DNA from: JACVRW01 sp963803085
GTDB taxonomy: Bacteria; Actinomycetota; Thermoleophilia; Solirubrobacterales; Thermoleophilaceae
DNA length: 64,000 nucleotides
Direction of reading: 5' to 3'
NCBI GenBank assembly: GCA_963803085.1
Contig: CAWDLE010000016.1
Coordinates: 33,093-97,092 of the forward strand
Shown in pieces: positions 43,117-51,698 of the stretch (position 1 is its first letter; the number at the start of each line of letters is the position of its first letter). The translations under genes were made by a program, and so were the position numbers. The notes under the pieces are model-generated. The model searched no databases, was not told the origin of the DNA, and saw only the letters and a list, made by a program, of their open reading frames with translations.

Positions 43117-43138
43117 TGCGCCACAGTTGCGCCACAGT
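43117..43138. repeat. tandem 11-bp direct repeat
   Basis: Two exact adjacent copies of TGCGCCACAGT. Short tandem sites like this often serve as arm-type binding sites of tyrosine recombinases near attachment sites; here that is inference from the nearby relics. Confidence 0.5.
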
Positions 43139-43192
43139 CGGCACCCCTTCCCCGGCGGTTCTGAGCGGTTCCCCAGCGGTTGATTCGGCTTT

Positions 43193-43214
43193 GTAGAGCC
43201 AGATCCCGCTCTAC
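43193..43214 (-). terminator. hairpin after the Rrf2 gene
   Basis: GTAGAGC/GCTCTAC, a 7-bp stem with an 8-base loop, starting 12 bases past the Rrf2 stop codon on the minus strand. There is no U-run, so function as a terminator is uncertain. Confidence 0.35.
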
Positions 43215-43225
43215 CATGCCCGCTT

Positions 43226-43627
43226 CTAGATGTAGTACATCGGCGCCGCCGAGTCGTGCGCCTCGCGCTCCGCCACGTCGGCGATCGTCGTGCCGGCCAG
43301 GACGGCTCGGACGGCGTCGGCGGCTTCGGTCCAGATCGGGCCTGAGGCTGCTGCCTCGGCCCCGAGCTCTCCCTCGAGCAGGTCGACGACCTCGAGGAGC
43401 GTGACCTCGCTCGGTGGGCGCGCGAAGCTGTAGCCGCCCTTCACCCCGCGCTGTGACTGCAGGATTCCGGCGCGCCGCAGGGTGGCGAAGAGGCCCTCCA
43501 GGAACTGGACTGGGATCTCCCTGGCGCGGGCCAGTTCGCCGATCGGGACGGGAGCCGAGTCGCCTCGGCGGGCGAGCTCAGACAACGCTCGGACGGCGTA
43601 AGGCGACTTGCTCGTTATCACCAGCAC
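43226..43627 (-). CDS. Rrf2-family transcriptional regulator
   Basis: A 133-aa winged-helix regulator of the Rrf2 family (ITSKSPYAVRALSELARRG, IPVQFLEGLFATLRRAGIL, QRGVKGGYSFARPPSEVTL). The three cysteines that bind an Fe-S cluster in IscR and NsrR are absent: the protein has no Cys at all. It is therefore more like CymR-type members, which act through protein or metabolite partners. The end MYYI is typical of that group. GTG at 43627 is eight bases after TAGAGT; the next in-frame GTG is 43621. Confidence 0.88.
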   Translation of the reverse strand: MLVITSKSPYAVRALSELARRGDSAPVPIGELARAREIPVQFLEGLFATLRRAGILQSQRGVKGGYSFARPPSEVTLLEVVDLLEGELGAEAAASGPIWTEAADAVRAVLAGTTIADVAEREAHDSAAPMYYI

Positions 43628-43635
43628 CGAAACTG

Positions 43636-43641
43636 ACTCTA
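43636..43641 (-). promoter_or_regulatory. -10 box of the Rrf2 gene
   Basis: TAGAGT eight bases before the GTG at 43627, overlapping the VanZ box by two bases. Confidence 0.5.
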
Positions 43642-43645
43642 CGGT
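43640..43645 (+). promoter_or_regulatory. -10 box of the VanZ/sensor-kinase unit
   Basis: TACGGT six bases before the ATG at 43652 and directly abutting the ATG at 43646. Confidence 0.5.
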
Positions 43646-43651
43646 ATGAGA

Positions 43652-44029
43652 ATGCGCGCTCTGCGACTCGACCTGTGGCTCCCGCCACTGCTTCTCATGG
43701 GCGCGATCTTCTTCTTCTCCCACCAGCCGAGCCTCGACTCGGGCCTCGGCACGATCGACCTGATCGGCCGCAAGCTGATCCACTTCGCGGAGTACGCGCT
43801 GCTCACGTTCCTGTGGTGGCGGGCCCTTGTGACCGTGACCACACCGAGCCACGCGGCCCTCATCGCGTTCCTGATCGCCAGCGGCTACGCGGTGACCGAC
43901 GAGTACCACCAGACGTTCGTGGACGGTCGCCACGGCAGTCCCGTGGACTGGGCGATCGACTCCGCCGGCGCCGCCGCCGCGGCGCTGAAGCTGCGCACCG
44001 TCCGTGTCCGGGACCGGGCCCCCGCGTGA
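43652..44029 (+). CDS. VanZ-like membrane protein
   Basis: A 125-aa VanZ-family protein with about four short helices. The family motif is DEYHQTFVDGRHGSPVDWAI, with FFSHQPS after helix 1 and KLIHFAEYALL before helix 3. VanZ in enterococci lowers teicoplanin sensitivity by an unknown means; most homologs have no assigned role. ATG at 43652 is favoured over 43646 by the promoter spacing. The stop and the sensor-kinase start overlap as TGATG. Confidence 0.88.
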   Translation: MRALRLDLWLPPLLLMGAIFFFSHQPSLDSGLGTIDLIGRKLIHFAEYALLTFLWWRALVTVTTPSHAALIAFLIASGYAVTDEYHQTFVDGRHGSPVDWAIDSAGAAAAALKLRTVRVRDRAPA

Positions 44030-45207
44030 TGCGCCGGATCCCGATCGAGTCGGCCGGGCCGATCGTGGTCTTCGCGGTCGCGCGCCTCGCCGTGGTGATC
44101 GTGGCCCTGGCGGCGGTGGCGGTCGTGGACTTCCCGGACCAGGAGGCGGCGGCGATCGTGCTGGCCGTGTTCGCCGCGTGGTCGACCGCGGTGCTCTTCG
44201 TTGCCCGGCGCGACCCCGACCGGGTCGTCAATCCGATGGTGGCCGCCGGCGACTTCGCCCTGCTGCTCGCGCTGGAGCTCGCCGCGCCCGACACGCTCGT
44301 GGCCGTCCGCCTGGCCGCCCTCTTCCTGATCGCGGCCCACGCTCACTTCCAGGGTGAGCAGCGCGGCCTGGCGGTCGCTGCGATCGGATCGACGGTCCTG
44401 GTGGTGGGATCGATCCTGCGCGGCGACTCGTCAATCGACTCCGGAGTACTGGCCTTCTACGAGGCCGTGTTCGTCCTGTCCGCCCTCGCAACCGCGGTGG
44501 TGGTGGGGCTGTTGCGGACGTCCGAGTCTGCATCGCGCCTACGCGCCCGCGGGCTCTCGCGCCGCACGATGCAGGCCGAGAGCGAGGTGCGGCGCAGGGT
44601 GGCGGATTCGATCCACGACGGCCCGGTCCAGGAGCTGATCGGGCTCGACATGATCCTCTCGGCCGCGCACAACGCAGCCGAGAACGGGCGTGGCGAGGAG
44701 GCGGCCGGTCTCATCGACGAGGCCCGCGAGCTCGGCATGCGCAACCTGCGCGCCCTACGTGACGAGATCGTGGACCTCGGCCCGTACGCGTTCCAGGAGA
44801 TCAGCTTCGACACCGCGATCGAGAACTGCCTCCCGGTCTGGCGGCGCCGCTACGGCTTCGAGGTGGGTCTGGCGATCGAGCGGATCGACATGCCGCCCGA
44901 GATGCGGGGCCACCTGTTCCGGATCGCGCAGGAGGCCGTGGTGAACGCCGGCCGCCACGCCGAGGCGCAGGCGGTGTCGATCTCGCTCAGGACGGTCGGG
45001 TCACAGGTGGAGCTGCGGGTGACCGACGACGGGCACGGATTCGACGGAACGGATCCCCTCGGTGCCGGCGAGCCGGGACACCTGGGCCTGGCGAGCATGC
45101 GTGAACGCGCGGAGCTGATGGACGGCACGCTCGACATCGAGACGTCGGAGCTCGGGACACGCGTACTGATACTGGCGCCGCTCGGGCTGCCCAGCGGGAT
45201 CGACTAG
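44029..45207 (+). CDS. NarL-type two-component sensor histidine kinase
   Basis: A 392-aa membrane kinase. About six hydrophobic segments fill residues 10-165, with no obvious extracytoplasmic sensor loop. HisKA_3 follows (RRRVADSIHDGPVQELIGLD, phosphorylated His at about 196), then the HATPase domain (RIAQEAVVNAGRHAEA, VTDDGHGFDG, GLASMRERAELMDG). Its partner would be a LuxR-type response regulator, but no receiver-domain gene is adjacent. The stop is shared, as CTAG, with the convergent HDOD-LuxR gene. Confidence 0.9.
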   Translation: MRRIPIESAGPIVVFAVARLAVVIVALAAVAVVDFPDQEAAAIVLAVFAAWSTAVLFVARRDPDRVVNPMVAAGDFALLLALELAAPDTLVAVRLAALFLIAAHAHFQGEQRGLAVAAIGSTVLVVGSILRGDSSIDSGVLAFYEAVFVLSALATAVVVGLLRTSESASRLRARGLSRRTMQAESEVRRRVADSIHDGPVQELIGLDMILSAAHNAAENGRGEEAAGLIDEARELGMRNLRALRDEIVDLGPYAFQEISFDTAIENCLPVWRRRYGFEVGLAIERIDMPPEMRGHLFRIAQEAVVNAGRHAEAQAVSISLRTVGSQVELRVTDDGHGFDGTDPLGAGEPGHLGLASMRERAELMDGTLDIETSELGTRVLILAPLGLPSGID

Positions 45208-46280
45208 ATCCAGCCGCGCTCGGTGGCGATCAGGACCGCCTGTGCGCGGTCCACCGCGCCGAGCTTCGCGTACGTGTTGTGGAGGTGCGTGCGGACCGTG
45301 CTCGTGGAGAGCTCAAGCTCGTGCGCGATCTGCTTGTAGACCTTGCCCTCGGCGAGGCGCTTCAGCACCTCGACCTCGCGGTTCGAGAGCGGGCACGGGT
45401 CGACGTTGCGCTTGGCGTTGCCCGTTCCCTGCGGAAGCTCGTACATCACCGAGCGAAGCTGCTCGGTCGTGAGGCCGCAGGCGCGCGCCGCCTGAAGAAG
45501 CTGCTTGGGGTTCACGGCCTGGGCGTGCCCGTAATGGGCGAGCATGTCGGCCAGGCGCACCAGGGCGGCCTCGCCCTCCGCGTCGTCCGCGTGGTGGCGC
45601 TCGATGGCCGTGGCCAGCCGGTTCGGCAGCGCCCAGCGGCGAGCGAGCACGCCTCCGACGAGAGCGTGGTCCACTCCCAGCTCGAGACGCTCCTTGTGGA
45701 GACGCTCCTCGGGGGTGCGAGCAGCGCCGTGGATCTGCGACGGGTAGCCCGGGTAGGCGTGAGTAAGGACGAGCTTGCCGACATCGTGCAGCAGCGCGGT
45801 GACGAGGAGCTGGTCGCGATCCTCGTACTCCATCTCGCGCGCGAGGCGGTCGGCGGCTGCCTGGGTGGCGACGGCGTGGAGCCGGAAGCGCTCCGGCATC
45901 AGGTCCCAACCGGGGGTGCGCTCGAAGAAATCGAAGGTGGCGGTGCGAGCGGCGAGGGTCTCGACGCCCTCGGGCGTGAGCACCTCAACGGCCTCCGGGA
46001 TGCTGGCGAGCTTGCCCTTCTTGCGCTGCGCCGTGCGGTTGGCGATCCGGAGCACCGTGATCACGAGCGCGACGTCTGACTCGACGGCCTGAACGACCTC
46101 GCCCACCGAGGAGCGATCCTCGCGGACGACCCTCAGAACGCGGTTGCGCGACTCGGCAAGAGCGGGGAACGCCTCGAGCGCCTCGAACGCGGCGGTGAGC
46201 CTGCGCCCATGGCCCTCGTTGTGGCGCGCCGCGGCCGAATCCTGGCCGGTGGCCTGCTTGATGGAGGGTGCGGCTTCCAC
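45204..46280 (-). CDS. HDOD domain protein with C-terminal LuxR-type DNA-binding domain
   Basis: A 358-aa protein. Residues about 25-260 form an HDOD domain (LAESRNRVLRVVRED, SDVALVITVLRIANR, LVTALLHDVGKLVLTHAYPG), with HD residues retained. The last 65 residues are a LuxR/GerE helix-turn-helix (CPLSNREVEVLKRLAEGKVY, STSTVRTHLHNTYAKLGA). HDOD domains act in signalling; fusion to LuxR makes this a one-component regulator without a receiver. GTG at 46280 avoids a 77-base overlap with gltX that the longer reading would need. Confidence 0.85.
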   Translation of the reverse strand: MEAAPSIKQATGQDSAAARHNEGHGRRLTAAFEALEAFPALAESRNRVLRVVREDRSSVGEVVQAVESDVALVITVLRIANRTAQRKKGKLASIPEAVEVLTPEGVETLAARTATFDFFERTPGWDLMPERFRLHAVATQAAADRLAREMEYEDRDQLLVTALLHDVGKLVLTHAYPGYPSQIHGAARTPEERLHKERLELGVDHALVGGVLARRWALPNRLATAIERHHADDAEGEAALVRLADMLAHYGHAQAVNPKQLLQAARACGLTTEQLRSVMYELPQGTGNAKRNVDPCPLSNREVEVLKRLAEGKVYKQIAHELELSTSTVRTHLHNTYAKLGAVDRAQAVLIATERGWI

Positions 46281-46329
46281 AGTCAATCGGGGTATCGGCA
46301 GGGGTGGACGAAAGGTTGAGGCCTTTCGT

Positions 46330-47592
46330 TTATGTGCGCTCAGAATCCGCTCTCTGTAGCGCTTTGTCGAGGCGTGCCATAGTCTCGTCTCGGCCGAGCG
46401 CGGCAACCGATTCGAAGATGCCGGGGGACACCGTTGTCCCCGTTAAGGCCACACGAATCGGCTGGAAGACCTCTTTGGGCTTCACGCCGAGCTCGTCGAC
46501 GCGCCCGCGAAGCACGGCCTCGACCGTCTCGAGCTTCCATTCGCTCACGTTCGCGAGATCGTCGCGCACGGCGCGTAGGTGCGGCGATCCGCCCCACTGA
46601 CGCCAGGCCTTCTCCTCGTACTCGCTGGGTGCCTCGATGAGGGGGCCGGCGAGGTCCCAGAAGTCCGCCAGCGTCTGCATCTTCTCGCGCGAGATCTCGA
46701 CGATCTCGACCGGGATATCGTCGCGGCGGTAGAACTCCTGGAGCCGGCGATGCAGATCCTCGAGCGGCAGCTCGCGCATGTAGCGGCCGTTCATCCAGCG
46801 CAGCTTCTGCTCGTCGAAGACGGCGGGGTTCTTCGAGACGCGCTCGAGGGCGAAGCGCTCCACCAGCTCGTCGGTGGTCATCAGGGTGGTCGTCTCGTCA
46901 TAGCCCCAGCCGAGCAGAGCGATGTAGTTGCGGACCGCCTCTGGCAGATACCCGTCCTCGCGCACCTGCTGCACCGACGCCGCGCCGTGGCGCTTCGACA
47001 GCTTCTTGCCATCCGGGCCGTGCAGCAGGGGGATGTGCGCGTACACCGGCGGCTCCTCGCCGAGTCCGCGCAGGATCATCAGCTGGCGCGGCGTGTTCGA
47101 TACGTGGTCCTGCCCGCGCACCACATGCGTGATGCCCATGTCGCGGTCGTCGACCGCCACCGCCAGGTTGTAGAGCGGGCTGCCGTCGGAGCGCTGGATC
47201 ACGAAGTCCTTGATGGCGGAGTACGGGTTGGTCACGTCGCCGAGCACCACGTCGTGGAAGCTGATCTCCCCCTCCTCCGGCACGCGGAAGCGGACGGCGC
47301 CCTCATCCTCGTAGGCGTGGCCCGACTCGAGCAGTTGCTCGACGGCCTCCTTGTGACGGTCACGACGCTCCCACTGCGAGATCGGTCCCTCGTCCCAGTC
47401 GAGCTCGAGCCAGCGCAGCGCGTCGAGGATCTGCTCCACGTTCTCCGGCGTGGAGCGCTCGCGGTCGGTGTCCTCGATGCGCAGCACGAACTGGCCGCCC
47501 GATCCGCGCGCGAGGAGCCAGTTGTACAGTGCCGTCCTCGCGCCGCCGATGTGCAGCACGCCTGTTGGAGAAGGCGCGAAACGTACCCTCAT
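46330..47592 (-). CDS. gltX: glutamyl-tRNA synthetase
   Basis: A 420-aa class I synthetase, somewhat shorter than the usual 470-490. It has FAPSPTGVLHIGGARTAL (HIGH motif), IEDTDRERS, the KKLSKRHG form of KMSKS and an RGQDHVSNTPRQL loop. With GatCAB in the window it is probably the non-discriminating type that also charges tRNA-Gln. The start at 47592 rather than 47616 is supported by TAGCAT eight bases upstream. It lies eight bases from the divergent nfo. Confidence 0.94.
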   Translation of the reverse strand: MRVRFAPSPTGVLHIGGARTALYNWLLARGSGGQFVLRIEDTDRERSTPENVEQILDALRWLELDWDEGPISQWERRDRHKEAVEQLLESGHAYEDEGAVRFRVPEEGEISFHDVVLGDVTNPYSAIKDFVIQRSDGSPLYNLAVAVDDRDMGITHVVRGQDHVSNTPRQLMILRGLGEEPPVYAHIPLLHGPDGKKLSKRHGAASVQQVREDGYLPEAVRNYIALLGWGYDETTTLMTTDELVERFALERVSKNPAVFDEQKLRWMNGRYMRELPLEDLHRRLQEFYRRDDIPVEIVEISREKMQTLADFWDLAGPLIEAPSEYEEKAWRQWGGSPHLRAVRDDLANVSEWKLETVEAVLRGRVDELGVKPKEVFQPIRVALTGTTVSPGIFESVAALGRDETMARLDKALQRADSERT

Positions 47593-47600
47593 CGGCAGCG

Positions 47601-47606
47601 ATGCTA
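47601..47606 (-). promoter_or_regulatory. -10 box of gltX
   Basis: TAGCAT eight bases before the gltX ATG. It lies on top of the nfo start codon on the other strand. Confidence 0.5.
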
Positions 47607-48470
47607 GTTGGAGCACACGTATCTACGGCAGGCGGCCTCGTGCAGGCGCACGAGCGTGCCGTCGAGCGCGGCTGCGAGGCGATGCAGGTGTTCAACCAGT
47701 CCCCGCGCATGTGGCGCCCCACGCGCTGGAAGCCGGACGACGTGGCGGAGTTCCTGTCGCTCCGCAGGGAGAGTCCGGTCAAGTCGGTGATGATCCACGC
47801 GGTCTACCTGATCAATCCGGCGACCAAGGACCGGGAGATGAGGAAAAAGTCGGCCAACTCGCTGATCCACGCCCTGCGCATGGGCGACGAGATCAAGGCC
47901 GACGGCGTGGTCCTCCACCCCGGCTCGACCGTGGGCGAGCCGCGCGACGAGGCGCTGCCGCGCGTGGGCGAGATGCTGAAGCATGTGCTCGCGGAATCCG
48001 ACTCCTGCCGGCTCCTGCTGGAGAACACGGCGGGCGCTGGGAACACCCTCGGCCGCTCGTTCGAGGAGCTCCGCGAGTTCATCGACCTCGCGGGCGGCGA
48101 GAAGCGGCTGGGCGTCTGCTTGGACTCCTGCCACATGTTCGCCTCCGGCTTCGACATCAGGACGCCCGACAAGCTCGACGACGTCGTCGAGGAATTCAAG
48201 AAGACCGTCGGCATCCGCCGCCTCAGGTGTCTTCACGTGAACGACTCGCTCGCCCCACTCGCCTCGAACCGCGACCGCCACGCCCCGCCTGGCGACGGCG
48301 AGATCGGCCCGCGCGGCTGCGCCGCCTTCCTCTCAGAGCCGCGCTTCGAGAAGCTGCCGGCGCTCTTCGAGGGCCCGGGCGTGGACGGCCACGCCCCCGA
48401 GAAGGTCGATGTGGACACGATGAAGAAGCTGCGGAAGCGCGGCATGCGTGCGCGGAAGCGGCGGAGCTAG
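47601..48470 (+). CDS. nfo: endonuclease IV (AP endonuclease)
   Basis: A 289-aa AP endonuclease that cuts DNA 5' of abasic sites in base-excision repair. Metal ligands lie in MLVGAHVSTAGG, VMIHAVYLINP, VLHPGS, LLENTAGAG (Glu), VCLDSCHMFASGFD and HVNDSLAPLASNRDRHAPPG. The C-terminus ends in a very basic stretch (KKLRKRGMRARKRR). A TACCCT box lies 11 bases before the ATG. The stop is shared, as CTAG, with the receptor kinase. Confidence 0.95.
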   Translation: MLVGAHVSTAGGLVQAHERAVERGCEAMQVFNQSPRMWRPTRWKPDDVAEFLSLRRESPVKSVMIHAVYLINPATKDREMRKKSANSLIHALRMGDEIKADGVVLHPGSTVGEPRDEALPRVGEMLKHVLAESDSCRLLLENTAGAGNTLGRSFEELREFIDLAGGEKRLGVCLDSCHMFASGFDIRTPDKLDDVVEEFKKTVGIRRLRCLHVNDSLAPLASNRDRHAPPGDGEIGPRGCAAFLSEPRFEKLPALFEGPGVDGHAPEKVDVDTMKKLRKRGMRARKRRS

Positions 48471-51400
48471 CCGGCCAGTCGAGCGGGGACGCTGATCACG
48501 CGGTCGACGACCGTGCCCTCGAGGTGCTCGAAGACGTTCGCCCCGGCGGACGCCCGGTCGGTGACCCGGAAGATCGGGACCTGGGCGGGTGTGATGTCAC
48601 CGTGGCGGTCGATCCGGAAATCGCCCAGGTAACGGTCCGTCACACGTGTGTCGCGGAGCTGCTCCAGCACAGAGCGGCGAGTCCCGTCCGAGCGAGCGAT
48701 CGCGTCGAGCAGCACGTCCGCCGCCTGCGCGGCGGGCAGCAAGCCTTGAACGGGTGCCTCCAGGGCCCCGAAGTCGCTGGCGAAGCGCCGGCCCGCGGGG
48801 CTGTCGAGCCGGGCGTCGGGCGGGGCGTCGATGCCGCTCACGTACAGCCCGTGCGCGGCCGTTCCGATGGAGTCGAGGAGATCGGGGATCGGGGCGATGA
48901 CCTCGGTCGTCATGATCGGAACGTCGCTGCCCAGGCGCTCATGCAGCGCCTGGATGACCCTGTCCCCGCCCGAGTACAGCTCGGCGGCGGCGAACACGCC
49001 CTGCGCGCCGGAGGCCGCGACCTTGGCAGCGAGCGGCGTCGTGGCTGCGCGCCTCCGGGTTGAACCCGGCCGACCCTACGACCTCGATTCCGAGCCGCGT
49101 TGCCGCGCGCGCGAACGGGTCGGAATGTTCGCGCTTCATCCAGTCCGACGATCGATCCCACACGGCGTAGACGCGCTTCAACCCGAGCTCCCTCGCGAAC
49201 ATGGCCTGCGCGATCCCCAGGAGGTCCTCGCGCGGCGCGAGGCGCGCGAAGCTGCGTACTCCCGTCGGGTAGTAGACGCCCGGCTCCTCCTCCTTGCCGA
49301 GCCCGCCCGCCTCAACGAGACGGCCGCCGCGGGTCAGCCCGGGGTGGGTGCTCATCGGGCTCACCATCGCCAGCGGGCCATCCGGGGCGCGGTTCAGAAT
49401 TGGGATCTGGACCGAGCCGCAGTACGAGGACCACGGTCCGATGACCCCGACGAGCTTCGTTGCATGGGCAAAGGCGGTGGCGTTCGAGGCGCACTTCCTG
49501 AACTCGAAGCCGCCGGTCTGCGGGGTGGAGACGTCACACGACTGGTAGCCGACGGTGTACTCGCCGGCACGGAAGTCGCGCCGTTCGAGCGCTACGCGGA
49601 TCGCGTTCTCGAGCGCCCGCGGGTCCGCGCTGCCCGGCCCTTGGAGCGGCAGGTCCGACGCCAGCAGAACGTCTGGGTTCTCCGTCCGCGCAACCACCTG
49701 CCCGCAGGTGGACGCTGTAAGGGCGCCGTCGGTCGTGCCGCCTGCGACGCTCACCCACGCCGCGTCCGCGCCGGCGGCGAGCGCCTGCGGCGCGCCGATC
49801 GCGGTCCTCGCCGTGACTCGGTTCGTCCGCGGATTTATCCGCGAGACCAGGCCGTCCGCGTAGTTCGCGGTCCAGAGCGCTCCCTCCCCGAATGAAACGA
49901 AGCTGACGCCCACTCCGACGTCGATCGTCCTCCACCTCGGCGGCCGCCCGGGCTCGATCCTCCAGACGAGGCCCTGGTCGCTCGTCGCGACCCACACCGA
50001 GCCCGCGCCGACCGCCACACCGCGCGCCCCGTCGGCGCCTATCGGAATTGTCCGCGTGACCTTGTTCGTCCGCGGGTCGATCCTCGATACGCCTTCCTCT
50101 GCCGAGCCGAGGAACCAGACTCCCTCGTCGCCGGCCGCAATCGTAAAGGCGTCGAGGTCCGTCTTGATCGTCGCCTCGAGCCGGCCGCTCTCGGGGTCGA
50201 TGCGGGACACGCTGCCGTCGGGATTCGCGGCCCAGACGGCGCCCGCGCCGACGGCGATCCGGGGCGCGCCCGCGACAGGGAATACCCCGGTGTCGCCGCG
50301 AAGCCGCACCGTTTGCGTCACCCGGCCCGAATCCGGGTCGAGGCGCGAGAGGCTGACCGTCGCGTTCGAGGCCTCGCCGCCCCCGCCGCCGGCCTTACCG
50401 ATCCAGATCGCGCCCTCGCCGACGGCCAGCTCGCTCGGGACGCCGTCCGTCTTGAACCTTTTCGTGACCTTCCTCGTCCTCGGATCGATGCGCGAGACCG
50501 TCTGGCGCTCGTTGTCGAGCACCCAGACCCCTCCCTCGCCCACCGCCACGTTCCCGGGGATCTCGCGGGACTCGACGAAGGACGTGACCTTGCCACTCGT
50601 CGCATCGATTGCCGCGACACCATTCCCGAGCGGCTCGTCGCCCGCATCGTCGCCGCCGGTGACGGCGAGGATCGCGAGCGTGACGGCCGCGACCAGTACG
50701 ACGCCGCCCGCAGCCAGGATCGCGGGCGCGCGCCGAGGGAGCACGCCCGGGACGAGCGGGCGGCGCACCGCTGTCGGCGTCCGGAGGCCGAGCGCCTTGG
50801 CGGCCGCGTCGATCAGCTCGCCGCAGCTCGCGTAGCGGTCCTCCCGGTCCTTGGCGAGCGCCTTGCCGAGCACCGGGTCCGAGCCGCGGGTGGCCCCGAA
50901 GCGGCGCCGGCTGCTCCTGCATGTGCGCCCACATCGTCTCCGCCTCGGTATCGCGCCGGAACGGCGGCTTGCCGGCCAGGCACTCGTACAGCACGCAGGC
51001 GAGCGCATAGCAGTCCGTCCGAGCGTCCACCGGGTCGCCGCGGATCTGCTCGGGCGCCAGGTAGTCGAGCGTCCCAACCATCCTGCCGGTGTCGGTCGAC
51101 GTCCCCCCGAGCTGCTTGGTGATGCCGAAGTCGGTCAGGTAGACGTGGCCGTCCTGGTCGAGGAGCACGTTGGCGGGCTTGACGTCGCGGTGGACGAGCG
51201 CGCGCCTGTGGGCGGCGTCGAGGGCGCTGGCTACCTGACCGAGGATGGCGAGCGTCCGCTCCGGCGAGAGCTTGCCCTCCCGATCGAGCGACAGTGCGGA
51301 GGTCGCTGCCCTCGACGTAACGCATGGCGAGGTAGAGCTGCCCGTCGTGCTCGCCCGCCTCGTAGATCGGGATGACGTTGGGGTGGTCGAGCGACGCCGC

Positions 51401-51596
51401 CAGCCGCGGCTCCCGCAGGAAGCGACTCGCGGAAGTGCTCGTTCTCGGCCAGCTCGGGCGCGATCAGCTTGAGCGCGACGGGACGCTCGAGCGACAGGTC
51501 CGTCGCCCGGTAGACGACACCCATCCCGCCGCGGCCGACCAGCTCTTCGATCCGGTACCCGGCGAAGGTGGTGCCACGAGTAAACGCTGCCTTCAT
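48467..51596 (-). CDS. receptor-like Ser/Thr protein kinase with beta-propeller and ligand-binding domain, four frameshifts
   Basis: One gene of about 1040 codons when single-base errors are repaired at about 51425, 51295, 50894-50897 and 49034-49037. From the ATG at 51596: a PknB-type kinase (GRGGMGVVYRA; VALKLIAPE; HRDVKPANVLL; TDFGIT; APEQI), one membrane helix (ILAAGGVVLVAAVTLAILAV) and about seven propeller blades of the form GxVWVxN..VSRIDPrT. A periplasmic-binding-protein-like domain follows (IGPWSSYCGSVQIPILN; MVSPMSTHPG; AELYSGGDRVIQALHERLG) and ends at 48467. Outside-in order suggests that a ligand, perhaps an amino acid, controls the kinase. Each break restores a conserved junction, such as HFRERFLREPRLAASLDHPN. 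Confidence 0.8.
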
Positions 51597-51654
51597 GGTT
51601 GCTCCGGAGGGGTTGGAGGCGACCGTACCATTGGTTTGGCTGGCCGGACAGCAA

Positions 51655-51687
51655 ACGAGGGGCGGCGCCCGCGGCGCCGCCCCTCGT
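51655..51687 (-). terminator. strong 15-bp hairpin terminator
   Basis: ACGAGGGGCGGCGCC and GGCGCCGCCCCTCGT form a perfect 15-bp stem with a 3-base loop, 11 bases past the stop of the repeat-protein gene. On the minus strand it is followed by TTTGCTG, a weak U-tract. Confidence 0.75.
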
Positions 51688-51698
51688 GAGCGTGGTTA

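Larger units (their letters stand above)
42891..43225. other. non-coding or decayed stretch
   Basis: Open frames on both strands here are not protein-like. It contains a tandem 11-bp repeat and a hairpin (separate entries). Together with the relics to its left it may be the remains of an integrative element. Confidence 0.4.

Noticed and set aside
42708..43196. 162-codon plus-strand frame in the relic region
   Set aside because: Not protein-like, no start signals and no recognisable domain; considered as an integrase C-terminus but the core Arg/His/Tyr motifs are absent.
48939..51077. Separate genes for kinase, propeller and binding protein instead of one fusion
   Set aside because: The pieces abut in one direction with conserved junctions once single bases are corrected, and no start signal precedes the propeller or the binding domain.
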